Positions 25,646 to 34,790 of a stretch of DNA of 64,000 nt are shown piece after piece. Position 1 is the stretch's first letter; every line of letters starts with the position of its first letter. This DNA is from Bacteroidaceae bacterium. GTDB lineage: Bacteria > Bacteroidota > Bacteroidia > Bacteroidales > Bacteroidaceae. The stretch is taken from positions 1-64,000 of the forward strand of contig JAFWAX010000045.1 in assembly GCA_017507385.1 (NCBI GenBank), read 5' to 3'. Under the pieces are notes generated by a model. That model was not told the origin of the DNA, did not search any database, and saw only the letters and a list, made by a program, of their open reading frames with translations. The translations under genes were made by a program, and so were the position numbers.

Positions 25646-28600
25646 ATGAAGAAAATTTTACTTTCATGCATGATGCTCCTCTCTCTTGGAGCCGTGAATG
25701 CACAAGCGCCTGCCGAATGGACAGAAGGTATGGACGTGACTGCAGAAATCATGCCGGGCGACACTGACGGTTCGTTCTCAGGTACATGGAAACCCAATGA
25801 TTACGATGGCGGTGAGGCTACTTCAATGGGTGACTACTGGAAGGGTAGCCAGCCAAACGAGTATCTTGATGTAGGTTGCTACGCATTCTACAACACTGAT
25901 CCATTTGACTTCTATCAGGTAGTTAAGTTCCCTGCTGGTGCTTACACTATCAAGCTTCAGGCAAATTATCGCGAAGGTACATTCGCTGATACATTCGCTA
26001 ACTTCAACAAAGGTACGTTGAAGAAGAACGCATTCCTCTATGCTTCAGTTCTTGCTGGTGAGGCAGCTGATTCAGAGGTTATCCGTGATTTCAACACAGT
26101 CATCGCTTCTCTTGCTGAAACAACTGCGCCAGCTGCTTTGTACACAGGAAGCCTTGGTTGGTCAGACGACGCTTCTGCAAAGGTAAAGGATGCTGAGGGC
26201 AATGAAATCACTGTTTATGCTCCAAGCTGTAACAAGGGTTGTCGTGCATTCTTCGATGCAGGCTATTATTCTAACTCTCTTAACATTGTCCTCGTTGAGG
26301 ATGCATGGGTACGCGTTGGTATCCGCAAGAATGTTAAGGTTGTAGAAGATAACCTCTCATTCCGTGTATGGAACATCATCTATAATGGTCCAGCAGACGA
26401 AGAGGCTCAGCTTGACGCTGCTGCGGCTGACTGTTATGCTGCTAACGCAAAGATTGAGGAGCTCCGCGATAAGGTTTCAGCTGCAGGTTTTGAAGGTTTT
26501 GCTGGCATCATCGATGACGTTGCAGTGGACTTCAATGATGCTATTTCTGAAGCTAAGACTGCTCAAGAGCTTGACGCTGTTCTTGCAAGCATCAATGCTA
26601 CATACGAAAACTACAACAAGAGTATCGTATTCGTTAACAGCCTGTCTGAACTCGTTGACATGACAGCAGACATGATTGCTTCTACAGATTTCTCAGGCAA
26701 GGCTGCTATCCAGACTGCTTATGACGAAGTTTCTGCTGCTGCAAAGACTGACGACCCTGCAGATCTTGGTGATGACGCAGGTGCTTACTTCGACCAGCTT
26801 TATGTAAAACTCGCTGCTGCTCGTGCTGACTACCTCAACACTCAGGCGGCTGACGAGACTGGCGCAAAGGACTTCTCTTCACTTATCAAGTATCCTTGGT
26901 TCGTAAATCCAGAGTACACTCCTCAGTTGCAGGAAGAAGGTGCACAATACTTCGGTAAGAATGTAGGTGGCAAGTATGTCTTAAATGAGGAGACATGGAC
27001 TCTTGAAGGTCCAAACGATTATACTACCAGAGTCTCAAATGGTTGTACACCTATCGCGTCAGAAGTGGAACTCGCTTCAGACTCAGAGGTGCTCAACCAG
27101 TGGTATAAGAGATTCAAGACATTCGGAGACGGATGGTCTGCAAACGGTTATCACTTGTATTATCTGGGAGGTCTTATCGGTGTTTCTACAGGCTGGAACT
27201 CTGGTTACGAAGATTGGGAAGGTGTTTGCCAGCAGCTGGTTGGTCTTCCAAACGGTTATTATAGCCTGAAGGGTCTTGTGCGCGGTAACGGAACAGGCGC
27301 GGGTAAAGTATGGAATGACGATAATCTTCCTCCTTACCACAACATCTTCGCTCAGAACTCTGAGGAAGTAGTTGTACGTTCAGTTGTAGGTCACACAGAC
27401 GGATACTACTGCCAGCAGATTTTGGGTTCAAATAACGGTTGGTACGAGTGGGATCCACAGATTTGGCAGGAGCACAAGACCGGTACAATCCAAGTTTCTG
27501 ACGGTAAACTCCTCATCGGTGGTCAGAGTAGCATGATTGGTGCATTCACAGGTTTCCGCCTCATGTTCTACGGTACTAACCCTCCATTCGACGCAATGAT
27601 TCAGGAAGAAATCGACAAGGTGAACAAGGATGCTGAAGCGCTGACATTTGCTGGTGACAAGAAGGCTGTTGCTGATATGATGGCTGCTATCAAGCTTCCT
27701 CTCGTTGACGCTGCTGCTTACGATGCTGCACTTGCTGTTCTTGTTGACGTTCGCGACTACATTGGCAATGTAAACAAGGCAATGAACGGCTACAAAGCTG
27801 AAGAAACTTACGAAAACCTTGGTACTACATACGCAGAAGACGCTGACGCTTCTGAAATCATCGCAACTGCTCTTACTTATGTAATCGGCATTGGTGAGAA
27901 GGAAAGCGACACTTACGTACTTGTTGACCCAGCTAACGCTGCTGCTAACAAGCTGTCTGAGTACCTTGCTCTCTACACTAAGGCTAAGGCATTCGGCGAT
28001 GCAAACGTTAACGCTGTCCTCGCTGAGCAGGTTGCAGAACTGAAGGCTGCTTACAAGGAGGCTGACGCTATCCAGGAGTATATGGACAGACTCGCTCTTC
28101 CTTACAACGTAGCTCTCTTCGCTTCACTTGGCGCTGCTGATGCTACAGAGGCTGCTCCTCTTAACCTTACTTCTCTCCTCGTTAACCCAACATTCGAAAA
28201 CGAAAAAGGTGAGAACGATCCAACAACAGGTTGGTCAGGTGAGACTCCAACAGTTAACGAATATGGTCGTGGTAATGCTGAGCTTTGGAACAAGGCTGCA
28301 TTCACTCTCTCTCAGAAGCTCGCTGGTCTCCCAGCTGGTAAGTATGAACTCCGTGTGAAGGCTATCTACCGTGACGCTGCTTCTGTAACTCCTGAACTCG
28401 TTGAGGCTTACAAGACTGCTGGTAGTGAAGAGGCTTGGGCTAACCATAATGCAGAACTCTTCATGAAGTCAAGCGACGACAACGATGCATTCTCTTACAT
28501 CAAGGCTATTGAGTCTATTGGCGGTGCTGAGAACTCATTCACAGAAGTGGTTACTGCATACGATACTGAAGACCTCGGTGACGGTACAGTAAACAAGTTC

Positions 28601-29056
28601 CCAACAAAGATTCAGACTCTTGCTCCAGAAGGCAGCGGAACTGAGCCTACTGCTGAATATTCATACTTGGCTGAAGGTGCATATCCATTCGATACTAAAC
28701 TTACAATTGGTGAAGAAGTGCTCTACTACCCATCATCTATGTATGGTTTCTATCAGTGGTGTGTAAAGAATCCTGATGCAGTTGCTAACAAGGTTCAGAT
28801 TGAAATCGCTAAGGGTGAAACTCTCGAAGTAGGTATCCGCAAGACTAATGCTATCGGTTCTGACTGGGTAATCTTCGACGACTTCGAACTCTACTACCTC
28901 TCTGGCGACAAGTTCCAGGAGACAGTAACTGACATCGACGAGGTTGCTTCTGAGGCAGATGCTGACGCTCCAATCTACAACGTAGCAGGTCAGATTGTTG
29001 ACAAGTCTTACAAGGGCATCGTTATTCAGAACGGTGTGAAGAGCATTAACAAGTAA
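25646..29056 (+). CDS. very large secreted protein with three related beta-sandwich modules
   Basis: 1136 residues, function not recognised. A signal peptide (MKKILLSCMMLLSLGAVNA) is cleaved before QAPAEW. Three modules share a pattern of FxQVV/QQL/SQKL, then (L)PxGxYxL, and a closing GIRK or FRL segment before a YxG strand: about 70-250, 520-655 and 860-1090. Ala/Asp-rich helical stretches (about 255-390 and 660-830) separate them. The end (IYNVAGQIVDKSYKG, then IVIQNGVKSINK) resembles the short C-terminal tail of many extracellular Prevotella and Bacteroides proteins. Strong GCT/CTC/AAC codon bias and a near-consensus promoter suggest abundant expression. Carbohydrate or surface binding is a guess. 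Confidence 0.85.
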   Translation: MKKILLSCMMLLSLGAVNAQAPAEWTEGMDVTAEIMPGDTDGSFSGTWKPNDYDGGEATSMGDYWKGSQPNEYLDVGCYAFYNTDPFDFYQVVKFPAGAYTIKLQANYREGTFADTFANFNKGTLKKNAFLYASVLAGEAADSEVIRDFNTVIASLAETTAPAALYTGSLGWSDDASAKVKDAEGNEITVYAPSCNKGCRAFFDAGYYSNSLNIVLVEDAWVRVGIRKNVKVVEDNLSFRVWNIIYNGPADEEAQLDAAAADCYAANAKIEELRDKVSAAGFEGFAGIIDDVAVDFNDAISEAKTAQELDAVLASINATYENYNKSIVFVNSLSELVDMTADMIASTDFSGKAAIQTAYDEVSAAAKTDDPADLGDDAGAYFDQLYVKLAAARADYLNTQAADETGAKDFSSLIKYPWFVNPEYTPQLQEEGAQYFGKNVGGKYVLNEETWTLEGPNDYTTRVSNGCTPIASEVELASDSEVLNQWYKRFKTFGDGWSANGYHLYYLGGLIGVSTGWNSGYEDWEGVCQQLVGLPNGYYSLKGLVRGNGTGAGKVWNDDNLPPYHNIFAQNSEEVVVRSVVGHTDGYYCQQILGSNNGWYEWDPQIWQEHKTGTIQVSDGKLLIGGQSSMIGAFTGFRLMFYGTNPPFDAMIQEEIDKVNKDAEALTFAGDKKAVADMMAAIKLPLVDAAAYDAALAVLVDVRDYIGNVNKAMNGYKAEETYENLGTTYAEDADASEIIATALTYVIGIGEKESDTYVLVDPANAAANKLSEYLALYTKAKAFGDANVNAVLAEQVAELKAAYKEADAIQEYMDRLALPYNVALFASLGAADATEAAPLNLTSLLVNPTFENEKGENDPTTGWSGETPTVNEYGRGNAELWNKAAFTLSQKLAGLPAGKYELRVKAIYRDAASVTPELVEAYKTAGSEEAWANHNAELFMKSSDDNDAFSYIKAIESIGGAENSFTEVVTAYDTEDLGDGTVNKFPTKIQTLAPEGSGTEPTAEYSYLAEGAYPFDTKLTIGEEVLYYPSSMYGFYQWCVKNPDAVANKVQIEIAKGETLEVGIRKTNAIGSDWVIFDDFELYYLSGDKFQETVTDIDEVASEADADAPIYNVAGQIVDKSYKGIVIQNGVKSINK

Positions 29057-29080
29057 TCTTCAATAACCCCTATATGATGA

Positions 29081-29112
29081 GAGGGTGTGCCGCTTGGCGC
29101 ACCCTCTTTTTT
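29081..29112 (+). terminator. terminator after the large secreted protein
   Basis: GAGGGTGTGCC pairs with GGCGCACCCTC (one G-U pair) across a four-base loop and is followed by six T, 24 bases after the stop. Confidence 0.9.
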
Positions 29113-29203
29113 GTCCTTTCCCGTTTCCTGTTAAGGAGATAGAGAGGATAGAAGGAGATAAAGGGAGTTCGATGCTCGCTTGACAAACACCGCAAACTAC
29201 CCC

Positions 29204-29267
29204 AGTACCTCTTAAGAGGTACTCGAGTACCGCATAGGAGGTATTGCAGTACCTCTTCGGAGGTACT
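29204..29267. repeat. AGTACCTC palindromes
   Basis: A perfect 20-bp palindrome AGTACCTCTTAAGAGGTACT (29204-29223), a degenerate middle copy, and AGTACCTC-TTCG-GAGGTACT (29248-29267) lie within 64 bases, each able to form a hairpin. Confidence 0.8.
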
Positions 29268-29330
29268 GGATATGCGGCGGGCTGGCAACTGTATTTGTGC
29301 CTTAGGGAAGTAACTGGTTGTTTTTCAAAT

Positions 29331-29690
29331 CTCTCACGGATTTCACAGATTTCACGGATGAGAGCCTTGCGCGGCTCTTGTGAAAGTAAATGCTGCGGGT
29401 GGTTTGGGAAAGGAAATTGCAAGTAAATTTGGAGTAAATTTTTATTCTCTCACAGATACCACGGATTTCACAGATTTGAGCCTTGCGCGGCTCTGGGAGG
29501 AGTGACAAGTTGCAGTCGGCAACGTAAAAATCTGTGTGATCCGTGCAATCTGTGAGAAAAACAAGTTATGTTCTACTCTCGCAGATGTTACAGATTTCCT
29601 TTATATTTCCTTTCTGTAAAAGTAAATGCTGCGGGTGGTTTGGAAAGTAAATTGCAAGTAAATTTGGAGTAAATTCATTGCGATGCAATT
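29331..29690. repeat. field of direct repeats (CTCACAGAT-type and AAGTAAATGCTGCGGG-type)
   Basis: Three copies begin with CTCTCNCAGAT or CTCTCACGGATTTCACAGAT (29331, 29447, 29575), and an inverted copy lies near 29525-29560. AGAGCCTTGCGCGGCTCT-like hairpins occur at about 29359 and 29490. AAGTAAATGCTGCGGGTGGT followed by GCAAGTAAATTTGGAGTAAA occurs twice (29385-29437 and 29620-29677), nearly identical. No gene is supported anywhere in 29113-29813. Confidence 0.8.
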
Positions 29691-29760
29691 ATCAATTGTC
29701 AATTCGATTACAGGCTACAATCCGTGTATGGGAGAGAGAATGTGACTATACTTAAAGAAA

Positions 29761-29790
29761 AAAGGACTGCGCCGGGTGGCTCAGTCCTTT
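29761..29790 (-). terminator. terminator of the esterase-GH3 operon
   Basis: AAAGGACTG and CAGTCCTTT form a nine-base stem around a 12-base loop. On the minus strand it is followed by TTTTCTTT, 24 bases after the GH3 stop. Confidence 0.8.
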
Positions 29791-29813
29791 TGCTGTTTGT
29801 GAGAAAGTAGGGG

Positions 29814-32753
29814 TTATTTCACTACGAGGTCAAAGCTCTGCAGGTCTTTTTCGAGTGATGATGTTCCGTAGAGAATCTTGTAACGTCCTGGACGTGTTGA
29901 CAGTTCGTCGATAGATGGGTCATAGTATTCGAATGACTCGCCTGTGAGGGTGATGACTGCCTTGCCCTTCTCGCCTGGCTTGAGTGTCAGCTTCTGGAAG
30001 CCTCTGAGGTCCTTGATTGGAGCCTCGGCATAGTCGAGCGCCTTGACATATACCTGTACGGTTTCTGTTCCTTCGCGGTCGCCTGTGTTGGTGACTGGAA
30101 CGGTGATTTTAACAGAGCCGTCAGCCTTCATGGTTGACTTGGAAATCTTGCCCTTGCCAACGTTGAATGTGGTGTATGACATGCCATAGCCGAATGCGTA
30201 GAGCGGTGTGCCGCGGAAGTAGCGGTAGGTGCGGTTTTCCATGCTGTAGTCGAGGAAGTCGGGCAGGTCGTTGGTTGATGCGTAGAATGTGACTGGGAGC
30301 TTGCCGCCAGGGTTGTAGTCGCCAAAGATGACTTCAGCCAGTGCCTGTGAGCCGCCCTGTCCTGGGTACCATGCCTGCAGGAGTGCGTCGTACTGGTCTT
30401 CGATGCTGCCGAATGCGATAGGTGAGCCTGAGCAGTTGACGAAGATGACCGGCTTGCCTGTTGTGTGCATGGCTCTGACGAGTCGCTGCTGCACTTTAGG
30501 CAGTTCGATGTCAGCCTTGTCGCCTCCTTCGCCCTCCATGCGTGCTGAGATGCCGCCGATGATGATGATGGCGTCAACGTCTTTCAGTTCCTTTGCGAGG
30601 TCGTTGAACTCGATGAGCTTGCGCTCGCAGATTTCGGCACGAAGCATGGCGAAGTTGCCGTTTCCGCGCTTGTATTCGATAACGATGTCGTAGGTTTCGC
30701 CTTCCTGAACAGGGAAGTTCTTGTATTCAGCCTGACGGCGGAAGCCGAAGCCGCGACGCTGGCCGCCGCCTTCTCCGTTGTCGATGACTTTGCCGTTGAC
30801 GGTCAGGGTGTAGCCGTTGTCGGTAGAAACGGAGTACTGCATCTGGCCTGTATAGGTAGCTTTGTACTTGCCTGACACGCGTACTGAGAGGTTGTCTGTG
30901 CTGACGCCTTCAGCGAAGCCCCATGCTCCGAAAGTGGAGAAGTTCAGCTCGTTGTAGTGGCCTGTCACTGCTGGCTCGCCGCTCAGTTCCTTGTTGTTGT
31001 AGAACTCGACGTATGCGCCTTTGCCTTCGTTGAATTCAGTGAGGTGGTTGATGGTGGTGTATTCGTCAGCCAGTTCGCATGCCTTTTTGTAGATGACGTT
31101 GGTGCCGGGAACGGCTGCCTTGATGCCATTGAGGAGTGAGCGCTTGTGCTCTTCTGTAGGTGTGCCTCCGTAGTTGCCGTTGAGCATCTCTGTGTCGTCG
31201 GCGTTAGGACCGATGACTGCGATGGTCTTGAGGTTCTTGGAGAGCGGCAGGATGCCGTTGTTCTTGAGCAGTACCATTGACTCGCGCGCTGCCTGGATGG
31301 AGAGCTGGTGGTTGGACTCGCTGCTGATGACGTCTGGACCGAGGTTTGCCCATGGAATCATGTCTTCAGGGTCGAACATGCCGAGTTCGAAACGGCCGAG
31401 GAGCGTGCGGCGCAGGTGCTCGTCAAGGGTGGATTCCTGGATGAGTCCTTTGTCGAGTGCCTCGGTGAGCACCATGAAGACCTTTCCGCATTCGAGGTCT
31501 GTGCCGTTGAGCACAGCGTCAACAGATGCAGAAAGCGGGTCGGGGTGTGTCTCGTGCTGTCCTTTGTTGTAGAAGTTGTTGATGGCGTCGCAGTCAGTCA
31601 CGACGATGCCGTCGAAGTCCCACTTGCGGCGCAGGATGTCAACGAGCAGGCGGTCGCTGGTGCAGCATGGCACGCCCTCGTAGCGGTTGTAGGCGCACAT
31701 GACTTCGCGCACGTTGCCTTTCTTGACGAGTGCCTTGAAGGCTGGGAGGTAGGTTTCCCACAGGTCGCGCATAGAGACTGAAGCGTCGTAGGTGTGGCGC
31801 ATAGGCTCTGGGCCGCTATGCACAGCGTAGTGCTTGGCGCAAGCGTGGGTCTTGTAGTACTTGTCATCGTTGCCTTGCATGCCGAGCACGGTCTGCACGC
31901 CCAGCACGGCATTGAGGTAAGGGTCTTCGCCGCAGGTCTCCTGTCCGCGTCCCCAGCGTGGGTCGCGGAAGATGTTGACGTTAGGGCACCAGTAGGTCAG
32001 CTCTGGGTTGCCAGGGTAGTAAGTCACTCCCATGGGCACGTTGAAGATGTTGCGGTCTGAGCGGTTCCAGTTGGCGCGCGCCTCGTCGGAAACGGTTGAG
32101 AAGACATCGTAGATGAGCTGTGAGTTGAAGGCTGCCGCCATGCCGATAGGCTGCGGATAGACGGTGTATCCGCCCTGACGAACTCCGTGGCAGGCTTCGT
32201 TCCACCAGTTGTAGGATGGTATGCCGAGGCGGTCAACAGAGATGGACTTGTTCATCATGAGTCCTACTTTCTCTTCGGGTGTGAGGAGGGAGAGGAGGTT
32301 CTCTACGCGTTCCTCGTTGGAGAGCTTGTAATCCTGGAAGGGGTATTTGTGCCCGTCTTCAGGCTTCTCGCTTGTGGTGACATGCGCTTTGGTTGACAGG
32401 GCACCGAGTGTCTTGCCGTTCTGGTCGAGCAGCTCTACGCTTCTGTGTGTTCTGCCTGCAGCTCCTGCCGGCGAGAAGGCTACCATGACTTTGGCGATGT
32501 CGCCCGGCTGCACCTCGTCTGTGGAGTAGTGAGCTGTGATGCAATCGCAGCTTGGGATGGTCTTGCCAATCCTTACGGCGTTGTCTGATTTGTTCTGGAA
32601 TGTGAATGTGTGGCATACGGTGCCGTTGATGGCATCGATGGCGCCGAAGTCCCATTCGTAGGCGTCAAAGATGACGTCACTCTTTGTGTTTTGTGCTGTT
32701 GCGGGGGCTGCTGCCAGCAGTGCGCCCGCCAGGAATAAAGTTAAAGTTCTCAT
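29814..32753 (-). CDS. glycoside hydrolase family 3 enzyme with N-terminal DUF1573 and PA14 insert
   Basis: 979 residues. A signal peptide (1-20) is followed by a DUF1573-type domain (about 25-128: YEWDFGAIDAINGTVCHTFTF and IPSCDCITAHYSTDEVQPGD). The GH3 barrel runs from about 145; the nucleophile is D387 in GIVVTDCDAINN and KHYAVHSGPE is also present. A PA14 module (about 575-700) is inserted in the second GH3 domain, and a fibronectin-III-like domain ends the protein. Likely a beta-glucosidase or beta-xylosidase acting on plant oligosaccharides; the exact sugar cannot be read. It starts three bases after the esterase gene. Confidence 0.92.
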   Translation of the reverse strand: MRTLTLFLAGALLAAAPATAQNTKSDVIFDAYEWDFGAIDAINGTVCHTFTFQNKSDNAVRIGKTIPSCDCITAHYSTDEVQPGDIAKVMVAFSPAGAAGRTHRSVELLDQNGKTLGALSTKAHVTTSEKPEDGHKYPFQDYKLSNEERVENLLSLLTPEEKVGLMMNKSISVDRLGIPSYNWWNEACHGVRQGGYTVYPQPIGMAAAFNSQLIYDVFSTVSDEARANWNRSDRNIFNVPMGVTYYPGNPELTYWCPNVNIFRDPRWGRGQETCGEDPYLNAVLGVQTVLGMQGNDDKYYKTHACAKHYAVHSGPEPMRHTYDASVSMRDLWETYLPAFKALVKKGNVREVMCAYNRYEGVPCCTSDRLLVDILRRKWDFDGIVVTDCDAINNFYNKGQHETHPDPLSASVDAVLNGTDLECGKVFMVLTEALDKGLIQESTLDEHLRRTLLGRFELGMFDPEDMIPWANLGPDVISSESNHQLSIQAARESMVLLKNNGILPLSKNLKTIAVIGPNADDTEMLNGNYGGTPTEEHKRSLLNGIKAAVPGTNVIYKKACELADEYTTINHLTEFNEGKGAYVEFYNNKELSGEPAVTGHYNELNFSTFGAWGFAEGVSTDNLSVRVSGKYKATYTGQMQYSVSTDNGYTLTVNGKVIDNGEGGGQRRGFGFRRQAEYKNFPVQEGETYDIVIEYKRGNGNFAMLRAEICERKLIEFNDLAKELKDVDAIIIIGGISARMEGEGGDKADIELPKVQQRLVRAMHTTGKPVIFVNCSGSPIAFGSIEDQYDALLQAWYPGQGGSQALAEVIFGDYNPGGKLPVTFYASTNDLPDFLDYSMENRTYRYFRGTPLYAFGYGMSYTTFNVGKGKISKSTMKADGSVKITVPVTNTGDREGTETVQVYVKALDYAEAPIKDLRGFQKLTLKPGEKGKAVITLTGESFEYYDPSIDELSTRPGRYKILYGTSSLEKDLQSFDLVVK

Positions 32754-32756
32754 TTG

Positions 32757-34586
32757 TTATTTAGTTTTGGTAAGTAAATCTTCTAATGCTTTGCGGCGTT
32801 CGTTCCATGTTGAGTAGTCGGAAGCCTTGAGCACATGGAGCTCTTGTTTTGCGTTCTTTGCAAATTCGTGGTCGGTGGTGAGGATGCAAGGGCTTGCCTT
32901 CCCTTCAGCTATCAGCTGGTCGGCAATGGCGTCGGCACCACCCGCTTTGAACCAGCTTTCCATGGTGTCGTCGTCGCCCGGTATCAGTTCAATCAGCACG
33001 GGCTCTTCTCCGCAGACAGGAGGGAAGTAGGTTGCTGTGTGGTTGTTGAGGTTGTAGCTGACCTTGCCATGTGCGATGTCTCCCATGGAGGCAAAGTTGT
33101 AAGGCGCTGCCGGATGGCTGGCAATGCTGTACTTGAAGCCCTTGTCTGGAGAGAGGTACATGTTGCTTGGGTCGGCAACAAGGGTTCCGTCCACATCGAA
33201 GCAGTACTTGAAGGTTTCATAGGTGTTCTGGCCTGTCTTGATGCTCCAGACCTCTTCGTCTTCTTTTGTCATAGGAAGAGACTCGCCATTTTCCAGCAGG
33301 AGGGACACTTTGGCTGCATCGGGCGCCTTGAAGCGGAAGGTGATGCTGTCTGTTCCGTATTCGGGAGAAATGATTGGGCGTGGGAAGAGGCGTGCCATCA
33401 CGCCTGGGGTGAATGGCTCTTCTTTGCCTGTAGCGGCAAGGGTGGGCTCGCTGTTCTCCATCGCTTCGGCTGATGCTTCGGGGTTGAAGAGCAGGCGCAG
33501 GGTGATGTCGAGGAAGTACTTGGCGTTCATCCATGTGTGGCCGAACTTGTCGTCGGTGTAAACCTTGGCTGTGCGGATGCCCTTCTGGTCGAGGAACTCC
33601 AGATAGTCGCGTGAGGTCCCGTAGAGGAAGTCGTCTGTGCCGATGCCGAGCCAGAAGAGGTTGATTTTCTTGTTGGTCTCTTCGGCATTGTCATACACGT
33701 CGGGAATGTTGTTCGATGTGAAGGAGCTGTAAGAACAGAGGTAGGAGAACTTGTCGAGGTTGCGCAGACCGTTGGAAAGTCCTTGGTTGCCTCCGCGTGA
33801 AAAGCCTCCGATGGCGCGGTGGTCGCGGTCGTTGATGGTGAGATAGTTCTTCTCGATGTAAGGCATCAAGTCGTTGATGAGGTCATTGCTGAATACGTCG
33901 CCCATGAACATTGGGTTCTGAGGCGCATTGTACAGCAGCTTCGTGGGGTTTCCGTAGGGGAGAACGATAATCATCTCCTTGGCCTTGCCTTCTGCCAGCA
34001 GGTTGTCAAGGATGTAGTTCATGCGTCCCACCTTGTAATACACCTCTTCTGTGTCGGTTGTGCCGCTGATGAGGTAGAACACGGGATATTTCTTTTCTGT
34101 GTTCTTGGCGTCGTATGTGGGTGGGAGATAAACGATGGCGTGGTTCGTAGCCTTGAGGCTTTGGGAATAGTAATGGATGTATTCCACTTTTCCGTGTGGC
34201 ACATCCTTGATGTCGTGTGGCAGTGACTGTCCTTCGGCAGCAGGAATCTCTAAAAGACTGTTCTTGAAACCTTCGTTGGGGAAGTACTGAGGACAGTGAG
34301 GGTCCATGATGCTGACGCCGTCAACGACAAAGTTGTAGGGGTACATGTCAGGAGCTGCCGGACCGAGCGTCGCTTCCCATACGTCGTCGGAAACTTTCGT
34401 CATGGGGTTCTTGCCGGCAAACTGCACGTCAACTTGTACATCTTTGGCAAAAGGGTTCTTGTACCTAAAGGTTACGGTTCCATCGGCGTTGCAGATGACG
34501 GAACGAAACTCGGGCTCTTGCTGAGTGCAGCAAACGTTCATGATTCCTATAGCACAGATGGCAAGGAAAAAACTGATTTTTTTCAT
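32757..34586 (-). CDS. CE1/esterase-D-like lipoprotein with E-set domains and an incomplete second half
   Basis: 609 residues. The lipobox lies at GIMNVCC. An E-set (CBM48-like) domain (about 26-115) precedes an esterase domain with S263 in GGFSRGG, D318/D319 in GIGTDDF and H351 in GHTWMN. Residues 388-600 repeat this order: a second E-set domain (ISPEYGTDSITFRFKAPDA), then only part of an esterase fold, with no GxSxG motif. Probably removes acetyl or feruloyl groups from xylan-type glycans alongside the GH3 enzyme; this follows from family and context. Alternative: a related deacylase. Confidence 0.88.
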   Translation of the reverse strand: MKKISFFLAICAIGIMNVCCTQQEPEFRSVICNADGTVTFRYKNPFAKDVQVDVQFAGKNPMTKVSDDVWEATLGPAAPDMYPYNFVVDGVSIMDPHCPQYFPNEGFKNSLLEIPAAEGQSLPHDIKDVPHGKVEYIHYYSQSLKATNHAIVYLPPTYDAKNTEKKYPVFYLISGTTDTEEVYYKVGRMNYILDNLLAEGKAKEMIIVLPYGNPTKLLYNAPQNPMFMGDVFSNDLINDLMPYIEKNYLTINDRDHRAIGGFSRGGNQGLSNGLRNLDKFSYLCSYSSFTSNNIPDVYDNAEETNKKINLFWLGIGTDDFLYGTSRDYLEFLDQKGIRTAKVYTDDKFGHTWMNAKYFLDITLRLLFNPEASAEAMENSEPTLAATGKEEPFTPGVMARLFPRPIISPEYGTDSITFRFKAPDAAKVSLLLENGESLPMTKEDEEVWSIKTGQNTYETFKYCFDVDGTLVADPSNMYLSPDKGFKYSIASHPAAPYNFASMGDIAHGKVSYNLNNHTATYFPPVCGEEPVLIELIPGDDDTMESWFKAGGADAIADQLIAEGKASPCILTTDHEFAKNAKQELHVLKASDYSTWNERRKALEDLLTKTK

Positions 34587-34736
34587 CTTACAGGTGTTTA
34601 GGGAAATAGATAGATTGTTAGATTGTTGATAGGTTGCAAAGTTAAAAAATAAAAATCACATTATTAATATAATGGCGGAACAAAATCTTGTGATTGCTGG
34701 GCAAAGATGCCGTTTTTTCTTAAAAAAGAATGAATA

Positions 34737-34768
34737 TTTGGTCATGTCGGAAGAAAGCAGTACTTTTG
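34737..34768 (+). promoter_or_regulatory. promoter of the DUF4835-recN operon
   Basis: TTTG (34737-34740), 20 bases, then TACTTTTG (34761-34768) matches the consensus, 22 bases before the DUF4835 ATG. On the opposite strand TAACTTTG (34644-34637) could serve the esterase operon. Confidence 0.8.
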
Positions 34769-34790
34769 TGACCAATATTTTTGAAGAACT

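Noticed and set aside
29331..29690. Repeat field considered as a CRISPR array
   Set aside because: Repeats are imperfect, irregularly spaced, in both orientations, and no cas gene is near.
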